From JAZDLO01 sp043801935 (GTDB taxonomy: Bacteria > Actinomycetota > Thermoleophilia > RBG-16-64-13): a stretch of 32,082 nt of DNA. The position numbers and the translations under genes are program-made. Position 1 is the stretch's first letter, and each line of letters starts with the position of its first letter. Of the stretch, positions 24,121 to 30,945 are shown piece by piece. The notes below the pieces were generated by a model, which saw nothing but the letters and a program-made list of their open reading frames with translations, was not told the origin of the DNA and ran no database searches. The stretch lies in the NCBI GenBank assembly GCA_043801935.1, contig JAZDLO010000092.1, forward strand, positions 1 through 32,082, read 5' to 3'.

Positions 24121-25562
24121 ACCTCCGTTTCGTCGGCTACCTGGGGGCGCTGGTCATTGTGGCCATCGGCGGGGGGATCCTCGTTTCCGGAGGGGTGTCG
24201 GCCATCTACGGCGACTCCGACCTGGCGGCGCTCCTTGTGTCCGGAGGCATCTGCCTCGTCGTCGGCTTTCCCTTGTATGTCGTGACCCGCTCGGCTTCTC
24301 GGGCCTACATCGGCTTTCGCGAGGGCTTTGTGGCGGTGGTGGCGTCGTGGCTCGTTGCGGGAGCCTTTGGCGCGCTCCCCTACATTCTGGCGGGTACCTT
24401 CTCTCCCATCGACGCGCTTTTCGAGTCGATGTCCGGTTTCACTACCACCGGAGCCAGCGTTCTCACAGATTTCCAGCAGCCGCACGGCATCATGTTCTGG
24501 AGAAGCCTGAGTCATTGGTATGGGGGCATGGGGATCGTCGTGCTGTTCATCGCCCTGCTCCCGGCGGTGGGCGGGGGGGCCATCCGTCTCTTCGCCGCTG
24601 AGGCTCCGGGGCCGTCGCCAGAACGGCTGACGCCCCGGCTGAGGGATACGGCCAAACACCTCTGGTATATCTACGTCGGATTGAGCGCTGCGGAGGCCAT
24701 CGTTCTGATCGCCTTGGGGATCGGCCCTTTCTACGCCGTGACCCATACGTTCGGCACGATGGCGACAGGGGGGTTCTCTCCCCTTGCCGGATCTATCGGT
24801 GAGTTCGGCAGCTGGTCGGTCGAACTGGTGATCACCGTCTTCATGCTGCTCGCGGGCGGGAATTTCGCCCTCTATTTCGCTTTCCTCTCAGGCCGGCGCA
24901 GGGCCATACTCCGCGATCCTGAGTTCAGACTCTACCTGAGTATTCTGGTGGTATCGACCATCTTGGTCGCCACGAGCCTGATGATCGCCCGGTCGCATTT
25001 CAGCGTCACTCATGCCTTCCGCGAGGCCATGTTCCAAGTGGTGTCCCTGCAGACGACCACGGGCTACGTCACCGCTGACTTCGATCAATGGAACAGTTTT
25101 GCGAAGACTCTCCTCCTCATGCTCATGTTTGTCGGGGGGTGCGCGGGATCGACCGCCGGGGGCCTCAAGGTGGCCCGCTTCTTGGTCCTCTCCAAGAACG
25201 CCAGCCGGGTGCTTTCTCAGTCGGTGCGCCCCCGCGCCGTCATACCGGTCAAGATCGGCCGGCGGGTGGTGCCCGATCATGTCCGAGCAGCCGTGCTAGG
25301 CTTCTTCTTCCTCTGGATCACCGTGTTTGCGCTCGGGACGCTGCTCCTGTCGACCTCCAACGTCAGCATGGTCACGTCGGCTTCCGCGGTGGCGGCCACT
25401 CTCAACAATGTAGGTCCCGGCTTGGAACTGGTGGGGGCCACCCTCAACTACGCCCCTATCGCCCCCTTCGGCAAGGTGGTGCTCATGGCCATGATGTTGC
25501 TGGGGCGTCTGGAGCTATTGGCGGTCATGCTGCCGTTCACGCGCAGCTTCTGGTCGCGGTAG
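24117..25562 (+). CDS. trkH: Trk potassium uptake channel subunit TrkH
   Basis: 481 residues with 8-10 membrane helices arranged as four M1-P-M2 repeats. The four selectivity-filter loops are readable: FTTTGASV, MATGGFSPL, TTTGYVTADF and NNVGPGLELVG. The first three have the TTG/TGG glycine and the last has the NVG form that is normal for this family. It mediates K+ uptake, with TrkA as its gating ring. Starts at ATG 24117 within the trkA stop (ATGA). It has the family's usual length and no visible defects. Confidence 0.96.
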   Translation: MNLRFVGYLGALVIVAIGGGILVSGGVSAIYGDSDLAALLVSGGICLVVGFPLYVVTRSASRAYIGFREGFVAVVASWLVAGAFGALPYILAGTFSPIDALFESMSGFTTTGASVLTDFQQPHGIMFWRSLSHWYGGMGIVVLFIALLPAVGGGAIRLFAAEAPGPSPERLTPRLRDTAKHLWYIYVGLSAAEAIVLIALGIGPFYAVTHTFGTMATGGFSPLAGSIGEFGSWSVELVITVFMLLAGGNFALYFAFLSGRRRAILRDPEFRLYLSILVVSTILVATSLMIARSHFSVTHAFREAMFQVVSLQTTTGYVTADFDQWNSFAKTLLLMLMFVGGCAGSTAGGLKVARFLVLSKNASRVLSQSVRPRAVIPVKIGRRVVPDHVRAAVLGFFFLWITVFALGTLLLSTSNVSMVTSASAVAATLNNVGPGLELVGATLNYAPIAPFGKVVLMAMMLLGRLELLAVMLPFTRSFWSR

Positions 25563-25572
25563 GGCGCCGATC

Positions 25573-25746
25573 CTACGCTCCCATGTGCGGGTTCTTCTCG
25601 ACCTCTGCCTCTATGAAGTCCTTGAGCCTCTCCGGGAAAATGTAGGTGACCTTGGGCTTGGAGCCCGCAGAGGTCTGCAGCGGCTGGGACGTGGCCAGTT
25701 TGGCGCGGATAGGGCTGTGGGGATCGTCCAAGTCCCCGAAGGTCAT
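25573..25746 (-). pseudogene. Relic: C-terminal tail of an NrfC/PsrB-type [4Fe-4S] subunit
   Basis: A 57-codon frame from ATG 25746 to the stop at 25573. It reads PSRAMTFGDLDDPHSPIR, then ending in SAGSKPKVTYIFPERLKDF, which closely follows the last ~60 residues of four-cluster ferredoxin subunits of molybdopterin oxidoreductases and NrfD complexes (their pattern is CP..A..FGDL.DP.S...., then ..G.KP.VYY.). Nothing of the preceding cysteine-rich part is present: the frame continues upstream into the end of the DUF2254 gene and loses similarity right before PSRA. It is most likely the remnant left after a deletion; translation from the internal ATG cannot be excluded. The position just after trkH, on the opposite strand, gives no clue to its former partners. 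Confidence 0.6.
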
Positions 25747-25792
25747 CGCCCTCGAAGGTGACCTGGGGTCAAGGGTCGGGCGGTGCTTCTGC

Positions 25793-27130
25793 TCACGACG
25801 AGCCGGTGGTTTCCAGCACCCGCTCCACCGCCTTGAACCGGAACTCGATGGTGCGAAGATCATCCGGTTCCGGTACCGATTCCTGGCTCGCCCGCCAGAT
25901 CATCTGGGCCTGGTGGACGAGCGCCGACCGGTGCGCGTCGTGCTGAACCCTGGGAGTCAGCGACGCGATGGCTTCGAGCAGGCGGAGGACCACGGGGACA
26001 CTTCCCCGACTGTACTGCCGTATGCGGCTGAAGGCCGCGTCGACGAGGCGTGAGTAGGTCAAGGGATAGGTGACCAGTCTCACCTCGTCTTCGTAGGAGA
26101 GCAGCGCGGGTGGGATGGTCCTCTCGCCGACCCGTCCCAGAGCGTCGGCGAGTTGGTCGATGCATGCCACCGCGGTGTCGGGGTCGTTGATCCCCGGAGA
26201 GAGTGCGCGAAGGGCTATCTCCACCAATTGGTCGACCGCGGATTCCACGTCTTGATTGAGGGATCTCTGGGTCCCAAACACGAAGCAGTCGTTCAAGTCC
26301 GCCCTGAGCTCCTCACTCGGTGTCGTGTCCGGCCACGCATCGAGCAGCCCGCTTTCTTGTGTCAGGAAATGACCCACACGGTGCTCGAGGCGGAGCACCA
26401 AGCCGTTCTCATGGGCCAACTTCAGAAGTCGGCCGGTGTCGATCGCCTGGATGTATCCACTGCTTTCGGCTCTGATCTCCCGAGCTCCCGAAGGGAAGCC
26501 TTTAGGCAGGCTGCGGGGTGGCTTCCGCGTCGGTGATCGATCGTCTTCGACCTCATGAGGGGAAAGGCGGTCGACGGCCGCTCGCAGCTCCCGACCGGTG
26601 GCGGCCACGAGGGTCTCGGCTCGCATCGAGAAAACAGCGTGATGGATGAAGTAGACGAGCACGCCCACGCCGGCTACGGCAAAGAGGATGCCTGCGGCAA
26701 GAGAGACATAGGGCACGAACTGCTGGGAACCGTTACTCCGCACCGTGCGCAGGACCAGAAGGCAGTAAATGAAGGCGGCTAGGAACGTGCCCAGCACTAC
26801 CTGGTAGCCACGGTCTTTGATGAAGTTCCTGAGCAGGCGAGGCCCGAACTGCTGCGAGGCCGTGGAAAGCCCGACGATGGTTATCGAGAACGTCAGCGCC
26901 GCCACGGTCATCATCGACCCGGCGATGGTGGAAAGGAGCGCGCGGGCTCCCTCCGGTCCTCCCTGGTATATCCAGCCCGGGACCACCGCCTTGCTATCTC
27001 CAGAGACCTCATCGATCCAGGGAAACAAGAAGGACAGCCCGATTGCGATGGTCACCATCCCGGCAGGCACCGACCAGTAGTTGTTTGAGAGCTGGCTCCA
27101 CAGATTCGCCAGCCTCACCCGCTTCCACAT
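25793..27130 (-). CDS. DUF2254 membrane protein
   Basis: 445 residues from ATG 27130, chosen for its AAGGAGAG ribosome site; a longer frame to 27175 has none. The N-terminal region carries four membrane segments: residues ~22-38, 65-88, ~115-132 and ~145-170. The motif GSMMTVAALTFSITIVGLST and QFGPRLLRNFIKDR are the core of DUF2254. The second half is soluble, with ALRALSPGINDPDTAVACID as a second hallmark. Function is unproven for this family, which is predicted to act as a membrane protein in small cells or as a channel-like protein. It is divergent from the cytochrome gene. The relic at 25573-25746 lies just past its end. Confidence 0.88.
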   Translation of the reverse strand: MWKRVRLANLWSQLSNNYWSVPAGMVTIAIGLSFLFPWIDEVSGDSKAVVPGWIYQGGPEGARALLSTIAGSMMTVAALTFSITIVGLSTASQQFGPRLLRNFIKDRGYQVVLGTFLAAFIYCLLVLRTVRSNGSQQFVPYVSLAAGILFAVAGVGVLVYFIHHAVFSMRAETLVAATGRELRAAVDRLSPHEVEDDRSPTRKPPRSLPKGFPSGAREIRAESSGYIQAIDTGRLLKLAHENGLVLRLEHRVGHFLTQESGLLDAWPDTTPSEELRADLNDCFVFGTQRSLNQDVESAVDQLVEIALRALSPGINDPDTAVACIDQLADALGRVGERTIPPALLSYEDEVRLVTYPLTYSRLVDAAFSRIRQYSRGSVPVVLRLLEAIASLTPRVQHDAHRSALVHQAQMIWRASQESVPEPDDLRTIEFRFKAVERVLETTGSS

Positions 27131-27288
27131 AAGCTCTCCTTGCCACCAGCACCTTGTGATCACATCATAGACCACCAGTCAGCTTACCGCAGACGGGGCC
27201 GGTTCCCGCAGGAGACCGAGCCGCTCGCGGCGAAGAAATAGACGCGGCACGGGAACGCTAGGGCCGAAGATGATCAGATAAGTTTTCG

Positions 27289-27317
27289 TTGCGCCTCTAC
27301 CCAGGCTCAGATATAGT
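27289..27317 (+). promoter_or_regulatory. Sigma-70-type promoter for the tetraheme cytochrome gene
   Basis: TTGCGC at 27289-27294, 17 bases, then TATAGT at 27312-27317. The transcript would have a leader of about 120 bases before ATG 27445. The full gap 27131-27444 (314 bases) holds no credible gene; I saw no known riboswitch motif in the leader. Confidence 0.5.
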
Positions 27318-27444
27318 GGAGTTGTCGTGCTGAGAGGGTCCAGCGGCTGATCGCGCGGGAGCGAGACATCCTGGTGCCCTCGAGGCGAAGATAGATTCAT
27401 GACTGCCGCAGGGATGGGATCCTTCGGAAGGGAAGGAGGTGAGA

Positions 27445-27993
27445 ATGAAGAGACTTTGGCTCTTTGCGGTCGTGCTCTTCATCGTGGCGGTGGCGGTCGT
27501 TGTGGCCCTCGCTGTTGACAGTAACGAGGCCTCGGCGTTTTCCACAGGCTGGGATGGAGGATGCAGCACGTGCCACGGCACCACTGGTCCTCTGGGCAGC
27601 GGCGGCACGGGCATCCACGCCGTTTCGGCGCACGCGAACCTCAGCTGTACGAGCTGCCACGCCGCAGTCGGCGATACTCCGGCCCTCGCGAAGTGCGTCG
27701 TTTGCCACGGCAGCGCCACGGTGATCGCAGCAGCGAACTCGACCCACGCGGGTGCCTGCACCAGCTGTCACGCACCGGTGACGACCACGGTGCCCCCGAC
27801 TACGTCGACCACTGCCCCCACGACTACGTCGACCACTGCCCCCACGACCACCAGCACCACGGTCCCCGGCACTACGTCGACCACTCTCCCCACGACTACC
27901 AGCAGCACGGCGCCACCGACCACCGGCACCACGACGGCCCCCTCGACCACCAGCACCACGGTCCCCACGGGCACGATCCCGGTGACCGGCTAG
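27445..27993 (+). CDS. Exported tetraheme c-type cytochrome with Thr/Pro-rich tail
   Basis: 182 residues from ATG 27445, with a near-ideal AAGGAGGTGA site; a GTG at 27439 is less likely. Residues 1-25 form a signal segment, with ASA at 29-31 as a possible cleavage point. Four haem-binding CxxCH motifs follow: CSTCH (40-44), CTSCH (68-72), CVVCH (84-88) and CTSCH (105-109). From 111 to the end the sequence is almost only Thr, Ser, Pro, Ala and Val (repeats such as TSTTAPTT), ending TIPVTG. The tail looks like an extended stalk that would lift the haem domain through the peptidoglycan. It has no LPxTG motif or C-terminal membrane anchor. Likely role: electron transfer across the wall or in the cell-surface space, inferred from layout. 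Confidence 0.88.
   Translation: MKRLWLFAVVLFIVAVAVVVALAVDSNEASAFSTGWDGGCSTCHGTTGPLGSGGTGIHAVSAHANLSCTSCHAAVGDTPALAKCVVCHGSATVIAAANSTHAGACTSCHAPVTTTVPPTTSTTAPTTTSTTAPTTTSTTVPGTTSTTLPTTTSSTAPPTTGTTTAPSTTSTTVPTGTIPVTG
27778..27975. repeat. Degenerate 24-bp tandem repeat encoding the Thr/Pro stalk
   Basis: Units of 24 bases such as CCCACGACTACGTCGACCAC recur with variation, giving the TTTSTTAP-type peptide. The antisense frame is open for the same reason (207 bases, 68 codons), which is a composition effect. Confidence 0.75.
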
Positions 27994-28020
27994 ACGGAGC
28001 GGATCGGCATACGAGAGATA

Positions 28021-28048
28021 AACGGGGCGCCCCAGTGGGCGCCCCGTT
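28021..28048 (+). terminator. Strong hairpin after the cytochrome gene
   Basis: A perfect 12-bp stem AACGGGGCGCCC paired with GGGCGCCCCGTT around a CAGT loop, 27 bases past the stop codon. No T-run follows, which is common in high-GC genomes. Confidence 0.65.
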
Positions 28049-28214
28049 CGCTATCCGGAGTCTTGGGCAGAGGACCAGGCCAACTAGTCAGCCGCTTCGA
28101 GTCGATCGGCAACCTATACCACCGTGGCGAACTCCCGGGCCCGTCTTCTCGGCATGCTATCATCCCGGGAATTCCACGCGAGACACCGAGCCCCCACACA
28201 GGACGCGCACCCTC
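28049..28214 (+). other. Non-coding leader of the L,D-transpeptidase gene
   Basis: 166 bases without a credible ORF. Several self-complementary stretches are present: GCCG/CGGC flanking CTTCGAG, then CCACCGTGG, and two copies of TCCCGGG that can pair with each other. The string CGGCAACC followed by GTGGCGAACTCCCGG recalls the SAM-riboswitch core, but the outer stem is weak. Treat it as an unassigned structured leader. Confidence 0.25.
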
Positions 28215-29105
28215 ATGGCAGGATCGGATCCTCAGCGACAGACCCCTGGAACCCGGGGGCGAGCTTCCCGTTGGTCCGTGCTCGGCGGGACTCTCCTCGG
28301 CGTGTGCCTGCTGCTCGCGATCTTGGGCTTCACCTTCCTACGCGACGACCAGCCGGCCGACTCACATTCAGGGGGTCCGCCAGTCGCCGCCGCCGCACGG
28401 ACGCCGGACACAATCTCGGTCTCGGTCTCGGGGACAGCCGCCCCCACCACGACCACTACCTTGACCGCTCTGCAGCATGCCCGGGCTGAGAGCGGCTACC
28501 TCGTGGTGGAAGCGATCTCCGACCCTCTCAAGATCTACGATCGGGTGTCACCGGGCTCCGTGCTCACCCGCGCGCTGCCTCAGAAGGGGGAACTGGACGT
28601 CACCGCCACCTTCTGGGCGATCGATGAAGCCGTCGATGACCAAGACCGCATTTGGTACCAGGTGTACCTGCCGGTACGGCCCAACGGGACCAAGGGATGG
28701 GTGAAGGCCTCCGATGTGACCACGAGTATCGTCACTCACGACGTGCGCATCCACCTTTCGGAGCACCGGCTCGACCTCTACGATCGCGGGCAGTTCGTGC
28801 GCAGCTACGATGTCGGCGTCGGCACGCAGGACACGCCCACGCCCCCCGGAGAATACTTCGTGTCCATCAAAGCGAAGCCGCCAAACCCGGGCACGATCTA
28901 CGGGGTGCTTGTCATCGGCATCAGCGCCTTCTCGGAGAAGCTTGCCGACTGGCCGGGCGGCGGACAGGTGGGCATCCACGGCACCAACGATCCCAGCACC
29001 ATCGGCACGGACGTGAGTCACGGCTGTATCCGGTTACGCAACGAGGATGTCCTGGAGCTCTCGAAAGACGCTCCCCTGGGGACGCCGGTGTTCGTCGAGG
29101 ACTAG
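28215..29105 (+). CDS. L,D-transpeptidase (YkuD domain) with SH3-like domain
   Basis: 296 residues from ATG 28215; the ribosome site (AGGAC) is weak, and an open frame upstream has no better start. One membrane anchor at residues ~22-42. A Thr/Pro-rich linker leads to an SH3b-like domain (~100-165, with KGWVKASDV). The YkuD catalytic domain begins RIHLSEHRLDLYD; the catalytic motif HGTNDPSTIGTDVSHGC has His255, His269 and catalytic Cys271, with IRLR after it. These enzymes make 3-3 cross-links in peptidoglycan or attach proteins to it. The domain lies outside the membrane. It may act on the wall that the neighbouring cytochrome must cross. Confidence 0.93.
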   Translation: MAGSDPQRQTPGTRGRASRWSVLGGTLLGVCLLLAILGFTFLRDDQPADSHSGGPPVAAAARTPDTISVSVSGTAAPTTTTTLTALQHARAESGYLVVEAISDPLKIYDRVSPGSVLTRALPQKGELDVTATFWAIDEAVDDQDRIWYQVYLPVRPNGTKGWVKASDVTTSIVTHDVRIHLSEHRLDLYDRGQFVRSYDVGVGTQDTPTPPGEYFVSIKAKPPNPGTIYGVLVIGISAFSEKLADWPGGGQVGIHGTNDPSTIGTDVSHGCIRLRNEDVLELSKDAPLGTPVFVED

Positions 29106-29130
29106 GACGGGCCCGCCGATGCAAACAAGG

Positions 29131-29217
29131 CGGAGGGGGCGGGATTCGAACCCGCGACGACTTGCGCCGTGCCGGTTTTCAAGACCGGTGCGATCAACCA
29201 GACTCCGCCACCCCTCC
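29131..29217 (-). tRNA. tRNA-Ser (UGA)
   Basis: The 87-nt minus-strand sequence folds as a cloverleaf with a long variable arm, as in class II tRNAs. The 7-bp acceptor stem is GGAGGGG with CCCCTCC, the discriminator is G, the T arm is GCGGGTTCGAATCCCGC, and the anticodon loop CTTGAAA has TGA at its centre. The 3' CCA is not encoded (the genome reads CCT). It lies between the transpeptidase and the CD225-type gene. Confidence 0.95.
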
Positions 29218-29342
29218 GCGCCGCGCACCCACAAGCGCGCCCGCGAGATGACGCAGCGCCTCTTTGCCGCGCCCTCAGCGACGATGCACTCGATCGCCGG
29301 CCGCAGCCGCGGCCCGGGCGCGGATACCGCCGAGTATAGCTC

Positions 29343-29837
29343 CTAGTAGATGTTGAGCACCGCCGCGGCCGCTATCGCGTAGATAATGATCGCGATCACT
29401 ATCCAGCCCACGCCGATGCCGAACGTGACCCAGCACCATACCTTCGCCTTGCGCGAAGACTCCTTCGCTCCGGCATAGTCCCCCAATGCCAGTTTGTTTC
29501 CCACCTGGCTGGCATACACCACCGCCGCGATCCCCGTGGGCCAGAAACAGAGGATAAGGGTGGCGATGGCCCATCCCATGTAGCTGGGAATGCGGGGCAC
29601 GGCGCCGTAAGCGGGTGCCGGTTGGTAATACTGAGGTGCCGGTTGGTACGGCTGCTGATACTGCTGCTGATAGGCGGGTGCCTGCTGCGCCGGCTGCTGG
29701 TAGGGTGGCGGTTGTTGTCCGGTCGCCTGCGCTCCCGGCTCCTGCCACTGCTGCCGGTACTTGTCTAGATCCAGGCCGCACGTGGTGCAGAACTTGGCCG
29801 AATCCTCGTTGTTTCCGCCGCATTGCGGGCAGTACAT
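29343..29837 (-). CDS. Zinc-ribbon and CD225/dispanin-family membrane protein
   Basis: 164 residues from ATG 29837, with AAGGGAGG upstream. Two Cys pairs (CPQCG at 3-7 and CTTCG at 17-21) form an N-terminal zinc ribbon. A Gln/Pro/Tyr-rich linker (residues ~28-80, repeats of YQQPYQPAP type) follows. The final ~85 residues hold two membrane segments around the CD225 pattern WPTGIAAVVYASQVGNKLAL, with the polar GDYAGAKESSRKAKVW between the helices. Bacterial members of this fold are common and of unknown function; membrane curvature or protein binding has been proposed. Transcribed alone. Confidence 0.88.
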   Translation of the reverse strand: MYCPQCGGNNEDSAKFCTTCGLDLDKYRQQWQEPGAQATGQQPPPYQQPAQQAPAYQQQYQQPYQPAPQYYQPAPAYGAVPRIPSYMGWAIATLILCFWPTGIAAVVYASQVGNKLALGDYAGAKESSRKAKVWCWVTFGIGVGWIVIAIIIYAIAAAAVLNIY

Positions 29838-30037
29838 CTATGCCTCCCTTGCGCCTTACTCATCCGGTGCCCTCGCGCCTTCCAGGCCTATGGTAAACGC
29901 TGAAGCCGACAAAACGAATCCCCTGATACCTGCTCGTAGCATCGGCTGCCGGAGGAATGTACTAAAGACCGGCGAATTGTTGCCGACAAAGGAGGCACAG
30001 GGCCCGTGGGGCGCGTACGAGGCGTGGAGGCCGGACC

Positions 30038-30301
30038 ATGAAGGACGCATATCTGGGCGGGACCAGGGGCCATCAGTCGGCGGTTTACAGGCCGGGCACG
30101 GGCTGGAGTGGGACCGACCGGCGCCGGCACTTCGGCCGCCAACCCTCCGCTTTCAAGAAGGATCGGCAGGTGCGCGTTTGCCCGCTGACCGTGTCCCACC
30201 AGCGTCGTCCCGGTCTCCGCACAAAGACATTCATCGTCTCCAGCGTTGTCACAGTGGCGACCGTGCTGACGTTGGTGCTGAGCGGAGGCGCTCGGCTCTA
30301 G
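30038..30301 (+). CDS. Possible small membrane protein
   Basis: 87 residues. ATG 30038 has GGAGG seven bases upstream. The first ~60 residues are basic and Gly-rich, ending in RRPGLRTKTF, followed by a single membrane segment (IVSSVVTVATVLTLVLSGG), which would give a tail-anchored topology. No family is recognised and its amino-acid mix is not distinctive. An 11-codon frame (GTG 30006, preceded by AAAGGAGG) ends in the overlap ATGA at 30038-30041 and might be a coupled leader peptide. Ends 16 bases before the convergent PadR gene. The gene call is tentative. Confidence 0.4.
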   Translation: MKDAYLGGTRGHQSAVYRPGTGWSGTDRRRHFGRQPSAFKKDRQVRVCPLTVSHQRRPGLRTKTFIVSSVVTVATVLTLVLSGGARL

Positions 30302-30317
30302 GGTATAGGGGCCCCTT

Positions 30318-30779
30318 CTACGGTGCGGGAACCCCTGTTTCTGCACCAGCCGTGACCTTCCGTGCTTTCGCAGCGGCATGAGCGGCGTGATCGGCCAGCA
30401 GCTGCATTGCCGCCGCCCTCTGAGAAAGGGACGCGGCCAGTTGTTCCAGCGCATCGATCCCCCGAGGCAAGATGACGTAGACCCGGCGGCTGGGTCCCGC
30501 TTCCTGTGTCTGCCAGCTTGAAGTGACCAAGCCCTGCTCTTCCAGAGCCCGGAGCAGGCGGTACATGCTTCCCGGGTCGATGCACACTTGATCGCCGGCA
30601 AGAGCCTCGATCCGCTCGACCAGGTCGTAACCATGGGTGGTCGTCTCGGCGAGCGAGGCCAAGATCGCTACCTCGAGCACCGATCTACGATAGCGGCCCC
30701 CGCCACCCGGTCCGCCGCAGGCTGCCGGACCGGCTCCTCGCCGGCCCCGGCCACGAGGCATGTCTCGATCAGCGTTCAT
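30318..30779 (-). CDS. PadR-family transcriptional regulator
   Basis: 153 residues from ATG 30779; ATG 30761 is an alternative. After a Gly/Arg-rich N-terminal tail of ~30 residues, the winged helix begins SVLEVAILASLAETTTHGYD and continues to SMYRLLRALEEQGLVTSSWQ, with the beta wing in SRRVYVILPRG. This is the PadR fold. The C-terminal helix (ALEQLAASLSQRAAAMQLL) would form the dimer contact. PadR proteins repress nearby genes, often in response to small aromatic compounds or drugs. The gene is third in a row after the Mrp-type ATPase and the 56-codon ORF; it probably responds to the same condition. Confidence 0.9.
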   Translation of the reverse strand: MNADRDMPRGRGRRGAGPAACGGPGGGGRYRRSVLEVAILASLAETTTHGYDLVERIEALAGDQVCIDPGSMYRLLRALEEQGLVTSSWQTQEAGPSRRVYVILPRGIDALEQLAASLSQRAAAMQLLADHAAHAAAKARKVTAGAETGVPAP

Positions 30780-30939
30780 CGTCGGTCACGATCCCATATC
30801 TCTGATCAACTCCCCGAAAACGGAGTCCGTCCAGGGCATGCATGATATCAAGGTCGTCCCGCTCGTGGGCCTTTTCAACGCCGTCTTCCACGGATGACTC
30901 GGTCACGACACTGCAGGCTGCCCCGGTTGCCGGATCCAT
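30769..30939 (-). CDS. Overlooked small ORF between Mrp-type and PadR genes
   Basis: A 56-residue frame from ATG 30939 to TGA at 30769-30771. It starts six bases after the Mrp-type stop and overlaps the first 11 bases of PadR, as expected for coupled genes. The peptide is acidic (MDPATGAACSVVTESSVEDG... ending GIVTDDER) with no membrane segment or cysteine pair. No recognised family, and no strong ribosome site upstream of the ATG. Support comes only from tight spacing and an unbroken frame. Confidence 0.4.
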   Translation of the reverse strand: MDPATGAACSVVTESSVEDGVEKAHERDDLDIMHALDGLRFRGVDQRYGIVTDDER

Positions 30940-30945
30940 CGAGAC

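Noticed and set aside
27325..27444. Cyclic-dinucleotide (GEMM) riboswitch in the cytochrome leader
   Set aside because: The conserved GGNAAACC and GGTAGC-type cores are not found; only the promoter and ribosome site are supported.
27768..27974. 68-codon valine-rich frame on the minus strand
   Set aside because: It is the complement of the Thr/Pro repeat of the cytochrome gene; its hydrophobic look is a composition effect.
29761..30381. 206-codon plus-strand frame
   Set aside because: It overlaps the CD225-type gene start, the small membrane-protein gene and the PadR 3' end, and has no ribosome site or domain.
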